From the NCBI GenBank assembly GCA_963748315.1, contig CAVVIK010000006.1, forward strand, positions 1,054,001 through 1,118,000: a DNA stretch of 64,000 bases, read 5' to 3'. The notes beneath the pieces were generated by a model. It ran no database searches. It was given only the letters and a program-made list of their open reading frames with translations, and was not told the DNA's origin. The stretch comes from DASPHG01 sp963748315 (GTDB lineage: Bacteria > Actinomycetota > Thermoleophilia > Solirubrobacterales > Thermoleophilaceae). The position numbers were made by a program, and so were the translations under genes. Of this stretch, positions 15,344 to 24,015 are shown in pieces. The number at the start of each line of letters is the position of its first letter. The stretch's first letter is position 1.

Positions 15344-16235
15344 ACAGGAGCCGGTCGGACGTCGTCTGCAGCGTCGTGTGCGTGATGCCGAAGCGCTCGC
15401 GCAACAGCACCTCGACGCCCGCGCGAACCGCGTCCACGTCGGCGTGCGGATCGGTGCGGAGGTGTGCAGCGAGCGCGGGGAAGCCGGAGGTCACGGTCCA
15501 GATGTGAAGGTCGTGCACCTCGCGCACGCCGGGCACGCGGCACATCGCGTCACCGACCTCGTTGACGTCGATGCCGCGCGGCGCGGACTCGAGCAGCACC
15601 TCGAGCGGGTCGCGAATGAGTCGCCACGATCCGAGCACGATCAAGCAGCCGATCACGAGCGCCGCGACCGCGTCCGCCTCGTCGGGGCCGCCGGCAACGA
15701 TCACCAGCCCGGCAGCGAGAGCGCCGAGTGAGCCGAGCGCATCGGCGGCGGAGTGCCGCAGGACGCCCTCGAGGTTGAGGTCCTCGCGGTCGCCGCGCGC
15801 GAGCACGACCGTCGCGACCACGTTGCCGAAAAGGCCGAAGGCGCCGACGGCGGCGAGACCGGCGCCGTCGACGTCGGGGGAGTCGGACAGGCGGCCGATG
15901 GCCTCGACGAACACCCATGCGGCCACCGCCAGCAGTGCGATGCCGTTCGCCAGAGCGGCGAAGATCTCGGCCCGCCGCAGCCCGAAGGTGCGCCTGCCGC
16001 GTGCCGGTCGCGCGGCCGCCCAGGCCGCCGCGATCCCGAGTGCGATCGCGCCGACGTCCGAGAGGACGTGGCCCGCGTCGGCGAGCAGAGCGACCGAGTC
16101 GAACAGCAGCCAGCCGGCGATCGCGGCCACGAGCATCGCGAGGTTGATTGCGAGCGCGATCGCCATCCGGCGGGTGTTGCCGGAGCGCGGGTGGGCGTGT
16201 CCGTGATGGGTGTGCACGCTGTCAGTCTCGCCCAC
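15303..16235 (-). CDS. Cation diffusion facilitator (Zn/Cd/Co exporter)
   Basis: A 310-residue CDF antiporter moving divalent metal out of the cell in exchange for protons. It has a His-rich N-terminus (HTHHGHAH), six hydrophobic segments over residues 25-210, and the intramembrane metal ligands in LLADAGHVLSDV (TM2) and RHSAADALGSL (TM5), the HxxxD pairs of Zn/Cd-type CDFs. A cytosolic domain (about 215-310, EVHDLHIWTVTSGFPALAAHL) completes it. It is divergent from the wecA-type gene, with 19 bases between starts, and convergent with the FetB-like gene. The two metal exporters lie back to back. Confidence 0.92.
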   Translation of the reverse strand: MGETDSVHTHHGHAHPRSGNTRRMAIALAINLAMLVAAIAGWLLFDSVALLADAGHVLSDVGAIALGIAAAWAAARPARGRRTFGLRRAEIFAALANGIALLAVAAWVFVEAIGRLSDSPDVDGAGLAAVGAFGLFGNVVATVVLARGDREDLNLEGVLRHSAADALGSLGALAAGLVIVAGGPDEADAVAALVIGCLIVLGSWRLIRDPLEVLLESAPRGIDVNEVGDAMCRVPGVREVHDLHIWTVTSGFPALAAHLRTDPHADVDAVRAGVEVLLRERFGITHTTLQTTSDRLLSIEDRRRAADEPK

Positions 16236-16254
16236 TGCTTACGCTGCCCGTCGG

Positions 16255-17424
16255 ATGAACGAGATCGAGGCGGTCGCGGGTTTCGCGGTCGCGGCCGTCG
16301 TCACGCTGGTCACCACGCCTTTCACCGCGCGACTGGCCGTGCGGGTTGGGGCGATCGACCTACCGCGCGACCGCGACCTTCACGAGGCGCCGGTCCCGCG
16401 GCTGGGCGGCCTGGCGATCCTCGCCGGGATCCTCGTCGGCGCGCTCATCTTCATGCCTTTCGACGGGCAGACGCGCGGGATCCTGGCCGGCGCGCTGGTC
16501 GCCGGCATCGTCGGCTCGATCGACGACCTGTACGACCTGCCGCCCGCGGCGAAGCTGGCAGGGCAGATCGCCGCCGCGGCGATCCCGGTCGCGGCCGGGG
16601 TGCGCGTCGAGACGTTCACGCTCCCGTTCGTCGGCGCCGTGGACCTCGGCGCGACCGCGGGCGGAATTCTCACCGGGCTCGCGATGGTCGCCGTGATGAA
16701 CGTCGTGAATTTCACCGATGGCATCGACGGGCTCGCCGCCGGCGTCTGCACGATCTCCGCAGGTACGTTCGCCGTCATCGCGTTGTCGCTCGACCGCGTC
16801 GACGCGGGGATCCTGGCCGCGGTCACCGCCGGCGCCGCGCTCGGCTTCCTGTGGCACAACTTCCACCCCGCGAGCGTCTTCATGGGGGACGCGGGCTCCA
16901 ACCTGCTGGGGTTGATGCTCGCCTGTATCGCGGTCCAGGGCGTGCTGAAGACCGCCGCCGTCGTCGCCCTCGTCTTCCCCCTCGTCGTGCTGGCGGTGCC
17001 GATCCTCGACACGGCGTTCGTCGTGGCGAAGCGCTTCAAGTACCGCCGCCCGGCGTGGGAGGCCGACACCGAGCACTTCCATCACCGAATGGCCCGGATC
17101 GGGTTCTCGCAGCGGCGCACGGTGCTCTACCTCTACCTGTGGACCCTGTCGCTTGCCGCGCTCGCGCTGGCTCTCCGGTTCATCCCGTACTCGGACGACC
17201 ACGGGAACTTCGACACGGGCTGGACGATCGTGCTCATCGCGATCGGCCTGCTCGCCATCGCCGCCAGCATCTACCTCGTCTACGTGCTCGAGATCGTCAA
17301 GTTCCGCCGCTTCCGCGAGCGCCAGCTCGCGAAGCAGGAGGGCATCACACAGGCCGAGATCGACGAGGAGATCGATCGCGAGATCGAGACCGGGGAGTTC
17401 CCGGCGATGAAGCTCGACCCCTAG
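16255..17424 (+). CDS. Undecaprenyl-phosphate N-acetylhexosamine-1-phosphate transferase (WecA/TagO type)
   Basis: A 389-residue polytopic enzyme of the MraY/WecA family that loads a sugar-1-phosphate onto undecaprenyl phosphate to start cell-wall polymer or polysaccharide synthesis. About ten membrane segments are present. Catalytic motifs are SIDDLYDLPP, NFTDGIDGLA, the conserved loop FHPASVFMGDAGSN, and the His motif DTEHFHHRM, which marks WecA rather than MraY. The C-terminal about 50 residues are a charged cytoplasmic tail (KFRRFRERQLAKQEG onward). ATG 16255 gives the natural start. In many actinobacteria this gene directly precedes the atp operon; here about 7 kb intervenes. Confidence 0.9.
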   Translation: MNEIEAVAGFAVAAVVTLVTTPFTARLAVRVGAIDLPRDRDLHEAPVPRLGGLAILAGILVGALIFMPFDGQTRGILAGALVAGIVGSIDDLYDLPPAAKLAGQIAAAAIPVAAGVRVETFTLPFVGAVDLGATAGGILTGLAMVAVMNVVNFTDGIDGLAAGVCTISAGTFAVIALSLDRVDAGILAAVTAGAALGFLWHNFHPASVFMGDAGSNLLGLMLACIAVQGVLKTAAVVALVFPLVVLAVPILDTAFVVAKRFKYRRPAWEADTEHFHHRMARIGFSQRRTVLYLYLWTLSLAALALALRFIPYSDDHGNFDTGWTIVLIAIGLLAIAASIYLVYVLEIVKFRRFRERQLAKQEGITQAEIDEEIDREIETGEFPAMKLDP

Positions 17425-18278
17425 GCGGCGCTGCGTTCTTCTGAGACGGCGGCGAGCACCTCGTCGGCGAGCCTCGGGCCGTCGGTGTCGCTGCGCGGCG
17501 TGGCCTCGATGCGCATGAGCACCTCCGCTCCGTCGACCTCCTCGAGCTCGATGTGGGGACGCTCGATCGTCGGGACCGTGATGTGCCGCTGGACGAGCTC
17601 CTGCACCGCGCTCGGCTTGACATCCCGTGGGAAGCGGGCGAGCAGGTCGACCTTCGCCGGCTCACGAAGCGGCTCGACCGCCGATGCGAGCACGACGCTG
17701 TTCGGCACCATGATCGGGTCCTCGCCGCGGCGCATGATCGTGTAGAGCAGGCCGAGCCCGGCGATCGTGCCTTCGATCTTTCCGGCCGTCGCGCCCGAGT
17801 GCAGCCGGATCCGGTCCCCGACGCGGAAGGGGCGCGCGCTCAGCAGCACGGTGCCGGCGATCAGGTTCCCGATCGTCTGCTGAGCCGCGAGACCGAAGAG
17901 GACGGCGGTCAGGGCGCCACCGACAGCGAGCGTCTCGGGCTTGAGGCCCGCGATCCGCAGCGCGACGAGGATCGCCAGCGCGACGGTGAAGAGGCGGAGC
18001 AGGAAGCCGATCGTCCCTGCCGTGCCGGGATCGAGGCGCTTGAACAGGATGGGCCCCACCGCGCGGCCGATGTCGCGGGCCAGCGCCCAGCCCAGGATCA
18101 CCAGCGCGACGACGCATGCGACGCGCACGGGCATGTCGACGCCGAACAGGTCCATGCGCTTTTGGTAGGCGACGATGACCGCTACGAAGAGCGGCAGGAT
18201 CAGCAGGACTTCGGCCCGCGCCCGCGCCGCGCGCGCACGGGCGTGCGAGCCCAGCTCTCGGACCAGAGTGGGGTACAT
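17421..18278 (-). CDS. MscS-type mechanosensitive channel
   Basis: A 285-residue small-conductance mechanosensitive channel. Three to four hydrophobic segments (about 25-45, 52-70, 85-110) are followed by the pore helix region AVGGALTAVLFGLAAQQTIGN (split here as TM3, glycine/alanine rich), then the MscS beta domain (ARPFRVGDRIRL, GTIAGLGLLYTIMRR, IMVPNSVVLAS) and the alpha/beta C-terminal domain. Its stop overlaps the wecA-type stop by 4 bases (convergent). It lies downstream of the radical SAM gene on the same strand, with a 54-base spacer. It protects against osmotic downshock; specificity beyond that is unknown. Confidence 0.9.
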   Translation of the reverse strand: MYPTLVRELGSHARARAARARAEVLLILPLFVAVIVAYQKRMDLFGVDMPVRVACVVALVILGWALARDIGRAVGPILFKRLDPGTAGTIGFLLRLFTVALAILVALRIAGLKPETLAVGGALTAVLFGLAAQQTIGNLIAGTVLLSARPFRVGDRIRLHSGATAGKIEGTIAGLGLLYTIMRRGEDPIMVPNSVVLASAVEPLREPAKVDLLARFPRDVKPSAVQELVQRHITVPTIERPHIELEEVDGAEVLMRIEATPRSDTDGPRLADEVLAAVSEERSAA

Positions 18279-18332
18279 GCCTTTGTTCGCTCCCCACTCG
18301 GGCGAGCGCTAAACGCAGGCCTTAGGGCTCGC

Positions 18333-19379
18333 TTAGAAAAGCGCCCCTTGCAGGTCTTCTTGCGCAGCTTCCGGCACCCGATGCGGCGCGGGGTCGTCCG
18401 CCGCGCGGACGTATCGCGGCAGGCGCTTGCGGCCGGGCGCCACCTTCTGCCAGCCGTCCTTCACAAGCGCGTTCATGCGGTCGCGCTCCGTCTGCGGGGC
18501 GTAGGCCCCGCGCCCGTAGAGCCGCTCGTACCGGGGGATCAGATCGGGCCGGTAGGAGCTGAGCCAGTCCATCGTGATGTCCTTGACCTCGCCGCGCAGG
18601 TGCAGGTGGATGCCCGTCACGTGCACGACCCCCGCCTCTGCCGCCAGCTCGAGGATCTTCTCGACCTGGCGCGGGTCGTCGTTGATGCCGGGCATGAGCG
18701 GCGCGACGAGGACGCTGACAGCGATGCCGTTGCGGCTGAGCTCGGCGGCGGCCTCGAGTCGGGCGTACGGGTTCGGCGTGCGCGGCTCGCTCGCGCGCCA
18801 CGCCTTCTCGTCGATCGTCGGCACCGAGAACGCCGCGCTGAAGAGCCCCATGTCGCTCATCTCCTTGAGCAACTGGATGTCGCGCGTGACGAGTGGCGAC
18901 TTCGTCAGGACCGAGCAGGGCGTGCGCGAGTCGCGCAGCGCCTCCCAGATGCCCGGCATGAGCTTGTAGCGCCCCTCGACCCACTGGTACGGGTCGGTGT
19001 TGGTGCCGAGCGCGACGAGCTCGCGCTTCCACGACGGCCGGCGCGTCTCGGCCCGCACGAGCTCGGGCACGTTGACCTTGACGACGATCTGCCGCTCGAA
19101 GTCCTCGCGCGCGTTGAAGTCCAAATAGGTGTGGGTGGGGCGGGCGAAGCACCAGCGGCATGCATGACTGCAACCCCTGTACGGGTTGATCGTCCATCGA
19201 AACGGCATGCGCGATGCCTTCGGCACGCGGTTGAGCGCTGACTTCGCGCGCACCTCGTAGAAGTTCGTGTTCAGCGCCTCGGGTGCGTCGAAGCGGCGGA
19301 CGACCGCTGGGTCGCGGTAGCCGGGGAGGTTGCGTTCCTGCTCACCGTCGATCCTGAGGTTGTCCCAGCGCACGAACAT
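18333..19379 (-). CDS. Radical SAM protein, SplB-like (Rv2578c type)
   Basis: A 348-residue radical SAM enzyme. The cluster motif CX3CX2C is at Cys70, Cys74, Cys77 (RGCSHACRWCFAR). The preceding NPYRGC and the following HTYLDFNAR are typical of the spore-photoproduct-lyase-like subgroup found in mycobacteria and other actinobacteria (Rv2578c). The C-terminal half keeps the partial TIM barrel (LVALGTNTDPYQ, VLTKSPLVTRD, SVLVAPLMPGIND). No sporulation genes are near, so DNA photoproduct repair is not supported by context. The reaction is unknown. The start at ATG 19379 is the most upstream sensible one. Confidence 0.85.
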   Translation of the reverse strand: MFVRWDNLRIDGEQERNLPGYRDPAVVRRFDAPEALNTNFYEVRAKSALNRVPKASRMPFRWTINPYRGCSHACRWCFARPTHTYLDFNAREDFERQIVVKVNVPELVRAETRRPSWKRELVALGTNTDPYQWVEGRYKLMPGIWEALRDSRTPCSVLTKSPLVTRDIQLLKEMSDMGLFSAAFSVPTIDEKAWRASEPRTPNPYARLEAAAELSRNGIAVSVLVAPLMPGINDDPRQVEKILELAAEAGVVHVTGIHLHLRGEVKDITMDWLSSYRPDLIPRYERLYGRGAYAPQTERDRMNALVKDGWQKVAPGRKRLPRYVRAADDPAPHRVPEAAQEDLQGALF

Positions 19380-19436
19380 ATGTTCGCATACGCGGGAGCG
19401 GAACCGGCGAGACGCCGTTGCCGATATCCATGACTG

Positions 19437-19898
19437 TCATGGTTTTTGGCAACCGCAACGCGCTGGCGGCGGGACTATCCGTCGCCGAAGGCCGGTCACG
19501 ACCAGCTTCCGCGGGCCGCCGTGGTCGCGGTGCTCGCAGAGGTAGATGCCCTGCCAGGTGCCGAGCGCCAGCTCCCCGTCGCGGATCGGCAGCGTGAGGC
19601 TCGGGCCGAATAGGGACGCCTTGACGTGGGCCGGCATGTCGTCGGAGCCCTCGACCACGTGAGTCCAGTAGGCCGCCGACTCCGGGACCGCCTCACTTGC
19701 CCAGGCCTCGAAGTCGCGGCGGACGTCAGGTGACGCGTTCTCGTTCAGCGTCAGCGACGCAGAGGTGTGCTGGATGAAGACGAGCACGATGCCGACCACG
19801 ATCTCGGCGAGCTCCGGCACCGCCTGCTCGACCTCACGCGTCACCAGGTGAAAGCCGCGCGGGCGCGGCTCCAGTGTCAGCTCGCGCTGGATCCACAT
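19437..19898 (-). CDS. YjbQ family protein (UPF0047)
   Basis: A 153-residue protein of the YjbQ/UPF0047 family: FIQHTSASLTLNENASPDVRRD (shown split: HTSAS and NENASPDV), WTHVVEGSDDMPAHVKASL and LGTWQGIYLCEHRD are the conserved active-site segments. Family members have weak thiamine-phosphate-synthase activity in E. coli; the physiological role is unclear. The start at ATG 19898 (MWIQRELTL) is preferred to the longer open frame because the conserved domain begins there. It is divergent from the ion-channel gene, with about 50 bases between. Confidence 0.88.
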   Translation of the reverse strand: MWIQRELTLEPRPRGFHLVTREVEQAVPELAEIVVGIVLVFIQHTSASLTLNENASPDVRRDFEAWASEAVPESAAYWTHVVEGSDDMPAHVKASLFGPSLTLPIRDGELALGTWQGIYLCEHRDHGGPRKLVVTGLRRRIVPPPARCGCQKP

Positions 19899-19950
19899 AG
19901 GCGGGCGACTATAAGCCTGGGACGACCGCACCGGTGGCTAGCTTCGGCCC

Positions 19951-20610
19951 GTGCTGGAAAGGGTCCGCCGAGAGCCCTCCGCGATCCTGCTCTTCACGCA
20001 GCTTGCCGCGGTCCTGCTGTACCCGTTCATGGAGACGAGCGAGGCAGGGCGCGCGCTGTTCAGCCTGTTCGGCATCCTCGTCCTCGGGTTGGTCCTGCTC
20101 GCCGTGCGGAGCTCGCCGGCACACACCTGGGTGGCGGTCCTCCTGGGCGTTCCCGCCACGTGCCTCCTCCTGATCCAGGCGGTGACGGGCGACGACGCTC
20201 TACTGCCGTACTCGTCCGGGTTCGAGGCCGTCCTCTACTTCTATGCCGCGGGCGCGCTGATCGCGTACATGCTCGCCGACCACGAGATCACGCGCGACGA
20301 GCTGTTCGCGGTCGGTGCCACGTTCACATTGGTCGCATGGGCGTTCGCCTACACGTTCACGGTCTGCCAGGCAATCGAGCCGGGGAGCTTCACCGCCGCG
20401 GTCGACCCGGCTGACGACCGGTCCTGGATGGAGCTCCTGTTCCTGAGCTTCACAACGCTCACGAGCACCGGCCTGAGCGATGTGGTCCCGGTGAAGCCGT
20501 TCGCGCGCGGGCTGAACATGGTGGAGCAGGTCGCGGGTGTCACCTACATCGCAGTGCTCGTGTCGCGTCTCGTCGGGCTGACCGTTCTGGGGCGGGTCAA
20601 GGCCGACTAA
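19951..20610 (+). CDS. Ion-channel domain (Ion_trans_2) membrane protein with atypical filter
   Basis: A 219-residue membrane protein with hydrophobic segments at about 10-26, 36-54, 61-78, 88-108, 121-140, and a terminal pore module. The pore helix and filter read LSFTTLTSTGLSDVVP followed by a last helix LNMVEQVAGVTYIAVLVSRLVGL. This matches the two-helix potassium channel plan, but the K+ filter TxGYGD is replaced by TSTGLSD. Ion selectivity is therefore uncertain. Start GTG 19951. It stands alone between the divergent yjbQ and the SDR gene. Confidence 0.75.
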   Translation: MLERVRREPSAILLFTQLAAVLLYPFMETSEAGRALFSLFGILVLGLVLLAVRSSPAHTWVAVLLGVPATCLLLIQAVTGDDALLPYSSGFEAVLYFYAAGALIAYMLADHEITRDELFAVGATFTLVAWAFAYTFTVCQAIEPGSFTAAVDPADDRSWMELLFLSFTTLTSTGLSDVVPVKPFARGLNMVEQVAGVTYIAVLVSRLVGLTVLGRVKAD

Positions 20611-20634
20611 GCGGCTCGAATAAGCTGGCGATAC

Positions 20635-21375
20635 ATGGGTTCGCTCGACGGCAAGGTCGCAGCGATCACCGGCGCTTCGTCCGGGATCGGAGAAGCCACG
20701 GCGATCGCGTTGGCGGACGCGGGCGCGAAGGTCTCGCTCGGCGCACGCCGCAAGGATCGGCTCGACGCACTCGCCGAGAAGCTCGGCGACAGCGCGCTCG
20801 CGATCGAGACGGACATCGGCGAGGAGGACCAGGCTCGCGCGTTCATTCAGCAGACGAAGGATGAGCTCGGCGGGCTCGACATCCTCATCAACAACGCCGG
20901 CGTGATGCTGCTCGGGCCGCTGCTCGCCCAGGAGGGCGACGACTGGCGCACGATGGCCGACGTGAACATCCTCGGGCTCATCTACTGCAGCCATGCCGCC
21001 CTGGCGATCATGGCCGAGCAGCAGCGCGGGCACATCGTGAACATCTCGTCGGTCGCGGGACGGATCGCGAGGGCGGGATCGGCGGTCTACAACTTCACGA
21101 AGTGGGGCGTGACCGGCTTCAGCGAAGCGCTCCGGCAGGAGGCCGCGTACGCCAATGTCCGCGTCACGTGCGTCGAGCCGGGCTTCGTCGACACCGAGCT
21201 CCAGGGGCATAACACGAACCCGATGGTGGTCGAGGCGACCCAGAAGATGCGCGACGAGATCGGGCAGGTGCTCGAGGCGGAGGACATCGCCGACGCGATC
21301 CTCTATGCCGTCTCGCGGCCGGAGCACGTCGGGATCAACGAAGTCCTCATACGGCCGACGAAGCAGACGCGCTGA
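20635..21375 (+). CDS. Short-chain dehydrogenase/reductase (SDR)
   Basis: A 246-residue classical SDR. The cofactor motif TGASSGIG is near 13-20, NNAG near 86-89, and the catalytic set is Ser in NISSVAG plus YNFTK. The C-terminal ILYAVSRPEHVGINEVLIRPTKQ (ending segment) is typical of the YdfG/serine-3-dehydrogenase-like subgroup acting on small hydroxy acids or aldehydes. The substrate is not deducible. It starts 24 bases after the channel gene and converges with the persulfide-dioxygenase gene. A 6-bp-stem dyad lies just past its stop. Confidence 0.85.
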   Translation: MGSLDGKVAAITGASSGIGEATAIALADAGAKVSLGARRKDRLDALAEKLGDSALAIETDIGEEDQARAFIQQTKDELGGLDILINNAGVMLLGPLLAQEGDDWRTMADVNILGLIYCSHAALAIMAEQQRGHIVNISSVAGRIARAGSAVYNFTKWGVTGFSEALRQEAAYANVRVTCVEPGFVDTELQGHNTNPMVVEATQKMRDEIGQVLEAEDIADAILYAVSRPEHVGINEVLIRPTKQTR

Positions 21376-21379
21376 CCAC

Positions 21380-21397
21380 GTGGACCTAGGCGTCCAC
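21380..21397. terminator. Short dyad between convergent genes
   Basis: GTGGAC-CTAGGC-GTCCAC, a perfect 6+6+6 hairpin just after the SDR stop and 30 bases before the stop of the convergent gene. Its position suits a bidirectional terminator, but it lacks a T-run and the stem is short. Confidence 0.3.
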
Positions 21398-21427
21398 CTG
21401 CCCGTGGCAGCCCGGCCCTGAGCGCCT

Positions 21428-22798
21428 CTACGTCTCGAGTGGCCATCCGCGGCGGTCCCACGTGCCGACACCGCCGTCCACGACGTGGACGGGCTGCTCG
21501 ACACCGTGCAGCTCGAGGAGCCCGATGGCGACCGCCGACCGCTGGCCCGAGCCGCAGATGGCCGCGACCGGCTGGCCGGCGTCGATTCCGTCCGGAACGC
21601 CCTCGATGTCGTGGTAGGGGATGTGAACGGACCCCGGGATGTGGCCGCGCTCCCACTCGGCCTGCTCGCGCACGTCGAGGATCTGAAGCCCGCCGCGCTG
21701 ATCGTGCAGCTCCTCGACGGTCATCCGCGGGATGCGCTTGACCTGCAGCCGCTCCTCGCGCCAACTCGTGAAGCCGCCCGCGAGGAAGCCGCCGAGGTTT
21801 GTGACGCCCACGGCCTCGGCGAGCTCGGCGGCGTGCCTGCTGTCGTCGTCGTCGCGACCGACGAGCACGACCGACTGGGCGTGGTCGGCGATCCACGCGA
21901 GCTTCGAGCCGAACCCGGCGCGGAGCGCGGTGATGCAGACGGAGTTGGGCACGTGGGCGTCGTCGTACTGGAGCTCCGTGCGGACGTCGACGATGAGGGC
22001 GCCGTCCCGCTGCGCCTGCTCGACCTGCCGCGGCGTCAGCGGGTGGATGTCGACTGCCTCTACCTCGAGCGGCCCGCGGTTGCGCGCCACGATCTTCTGG
22101 AAGTTCGGCGGCTGCGGCGGGAGTCCAGAGATCGCCTTCTCGACGAACTCGTCCTCCTCGTCGATCTGGAGCATGGGCGAGTGCGCGCGCTCGAAGCCGA
22201 TCGTCGAGGACACCTTCAGGTCCATCCCCGGCCCGCCGCACAGCGAGCCGCCGAGATGCCCTGGCCAGACCTCGCAGGTCTCCGGCAGCTGCAGCAGCTT
22301 GTCGTGAAGAGAACGGAAGATGTCGTGGGCGCCCTCGCTCTTGTCCACCGCCAGGTCGGGGCGGGCGATGTCGCCGACGAAGAGGGTGTCCCCGGTCAGC
22401 ACCGCCCACGGCTCGTCGCCGCGCGCGGTGTCGATCAGGGCGAATGCCGTGTGCTCCGGCCGGTGGCCGGGCGTGTGGATCGCGCGGACCCTGACGCTTC
22501 CGAGCTCGAGCTCCGAGCCGTCCTCGAAGGGGACGTGGTCGTAATCGGGCGACGCGTCGCGGTGGACATGGATCGCCGCCCCGGTCGCTGCCGCGAGCCG
22601 CCCGTGCCCCGAGACGTGGTCGGCGTGGTTGTGCGTCTCGAGGATGTGCTCGATGTGCACGCCGAGGTAGCGCGCAAGGTGCAGGTACTCGTCGATCTCG
22701 AGCTTGGGATCGACCACCGCCGCAACCCCTGCGTGCTCGTCGCCGATCAGGTACGACGCGCAGCCGAGGTCTTCATGGGTGATCTGGCGGAAGATCAT
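21428..22798 (-). CDS. Persulfide dioxygenase-like metallo-beta-lactamase with two rhodanese domains (CstB/ETHE1-like)
   Basis: A 456-residue cytosolic enzyme. Residues 1-240 form a metallo-beta-lactamase fold of the ETHE1/glyoxalase-II-like type: THNHADH at 55-61, HTPGH near 109-113, TGDTLFVGD, and PGHLGGSLCG. Two rhodanese domains follow. The first (about 254-345) has lost its active-site cysteine loop (VVLVGRDDDD). The second (about 365-455) keeps it in AAICGSGQRSA. This is the architecture of CstB-type persulfide dioxygenase-sulfurtransferases, which oxidise low-molecular-weight persulfides to sulfite/thiosulfate. Its start overlaps the stop of the upstream DUF4396 gene by 4 bases, so both lie behind the CsoR/CstR-like operator at 24016. 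Confidence 0.9.
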   Translation of the reverse strand: MIFRQITHEDLGCASYLIGDEHAGVAAVVDPKLEIDEYLHLARYLGVHIEHILETHNHADHVSGHGRLAAATGAAIHVHRDASPDYDHVPFEDGSELELGSVRVRAIHTPGHRPEHTAFALIDTARGDEPWAVLTGDTLFVGDIARPDLAVDKSEGAHDIFRSLHDKLLQLPETCEVWPGHLGGSLCGGPGMDLKVSSTIGFERAHSPMLQIDEEDEFVEKAISGLPPQPPNFQKIVARNRGPLEVEAVDIHPLTPRQVEQAQRDGALIVDVRTELQYDDAHVPNSVCITALRAGFGSKLAWIADHAQSVVLVGRDDDDSRHAAELAEAVGVTNLGGFLAGGFTSWREERLQVKRIPRMTVEELHDQRGGLQILDVREQAEWERGHIPGSVHIPYHDIEGVPDGIDAGQPVAAICGSGQRSAVAIGLLELHGVEQPVHVVDGGVGTWDRRGWPLET

Positions 22799-24003
22799 GC
22801 ATCGAGTCGGCCGAGTCCTGGCACGAACCTTCCCACACGCGCGCCGTATTGCCTATAGGAGTCGCCGTGCGTGCGCAGGAGGTGCGGTTCCTCGACGAGC
22901 CTGACCTGGATCTCGAGCGCAATGAAGAGCGCGGCGAGACCCGCAAGCGCAACGACGTTCGGCACGAGCAGGGCGAGCCCGAGCGTCGCCGGCAGGAACG
23001 CGGCATAGATCGGGTTCCGCACGATCGCGAACGGGCCGCTGGTAACGAGTGCCGTCCGCTCCTCCTCGTCCACCCCGACGCGCCACGACTCGCCCATTGC
23101 GATCTGGGCGTACAGCGTGCCGAGCAGCCCCGCCAGGAAGATCGCGACGCCGGTGGCCCGCACGCCAGCGGAGTCGAGCGCATCGAGCGGCTCGATCGTG
23201 TCCATGACGTCGAGGATGGGCGCAGCCACGCCGATTGCGATCGCGACGACGAAGAGCACTCCCGCGAACCACTCCAGCGACCCCGGGCTTCCGCTGATCC
23301 CCTTGAATCCCGACTCGCCCGTGCGGCGGAGCTGGAGCCAGATGCGGAACACGAACGCGAGCGCCAGGTAGAGCGTGTAGAACGCGATCGCGAGCCATCC
23401 GCCGACACGGTCGAAGTCGTCCGCGTTCATCGCCTCGGCGAGCAGGACGGCCAGACCGAACGTGCCGGCGACGGCGCCGATCGTCCCCACGGTTCGCGGC
23501 GACGGCCCCCCGTGGATGCCGGTCTCGTGCAGGACCGCGTGGCCCTTGCCGCGCTGGATCAGCAGTCGGTTGACCGGGAACGCGGCGCCGCCCGCGATTA
23601 CGAGCGCCACCGCCAGACTGGCCCAGAACAGCTCATTCGTGAGCCCCGCCTCCATCGCTCCCGGGATCACGAGCATGATCGCGTTGTCGACCACCTCCAT
23701 GATCGCGATGCTCACCGTGTCCGTGGCGAGCGCGATCGGGATCACCGCGGCGACGGTGAAGCCGGCCCGAAGCAGCGGCAAGCTCGTGAGCGTGTAGCCG
23801 AACAGGAATGCGAGAACGACCGCCAGTCCGACCGTGCCCCAGTTTGAGAGCCCGATTGCGGTCCCGATCACCATGCCGGTGATCTCGCCGATGGCGCACC
23901 CCGTCAGGCAGTGGAGGGTCGCGCTGAATGCGACAAGGTCGAGCGCGCGCCCGCTCGTCGGCAGAGGGCCGTGGTGGTGATGATGCGCATGAGCGTCGTT
24001 CAT
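22795..24003 (-). CDS. DUF4396 - isoprenylcysteine-methyltransferase-like fusion membrane protein
   Basis: A 402-residue polytopic protein in one uninterrupted frame. After a His-rich start (HAHHHHHG), residues about 20-165 match DUF4396 (LHCLTGCAIGEITGMVIG, TLTSLPLLRAG, LATDTVSIAIMEVVDNA, MLVIPGAM). Middle membrane segments lead to a C-terminal domain (about 305-402) resembling the ICMT/PEMT methyltransferase family: VTSGPFAIVRNPIYAAF, VRLVEEPHLLRTHGDSYRQY. The two modules are usually separate proteins. HCxxxC and the His-rich tail could bind metal (inference). It begins 12 bases from the ATACCCCC-A-GGGGGTAT operator and is followed by the persulfide dioxygenase gene with a 4-base overlap. 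Function unknown; a role in reactive-sulfur or copper handling is suggested by context only. Confidence 0.8.
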   Translation of the reverse strand: MNDAHAHHHHHGPLPTSGRALDLVAFSATLHCLTGCAIGEITGMVIGTAIGLSNWGTVGLAVVLAFLFGYTLTSLPLLRAGFTVAAVIPIALATDTVSIAIMEVVDNAIMLVIPGAMEAGLTNELFWASLAVALVIAGGAAFPVNRLLIQRGKGHAVLHETGIHGGPSPRTVGTIGAVAGTFGLAVLLAEAMNADDFDRVGGWLAIAFYTLYLALAFVFRIWLQLRRTGESGFKGISGSPGSLEWFAGVLFVVAIAIGVAAPILDVMDTIEPLDALDSAGVRATGVAIFLAGLLGTLYAQIAMGESWRVGVDEEERTALVTSGPFAIVRNPIYAAFLPATLGLALLVPNVVALAGLAALFIALEIQVRLVEEPHLLRTHGDSYRQYGARVGRFVPGLGRLDA

Positions 24004-24015
24004 GGCGGCGAGTAT

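Noticed and set aside
15753..17444. 563-codon open frame overlapping the metal exporter and wecA-type gene
   Set aside because: Arg/Asp/Gly-rich shadow in another frame of the wecA-type gene.
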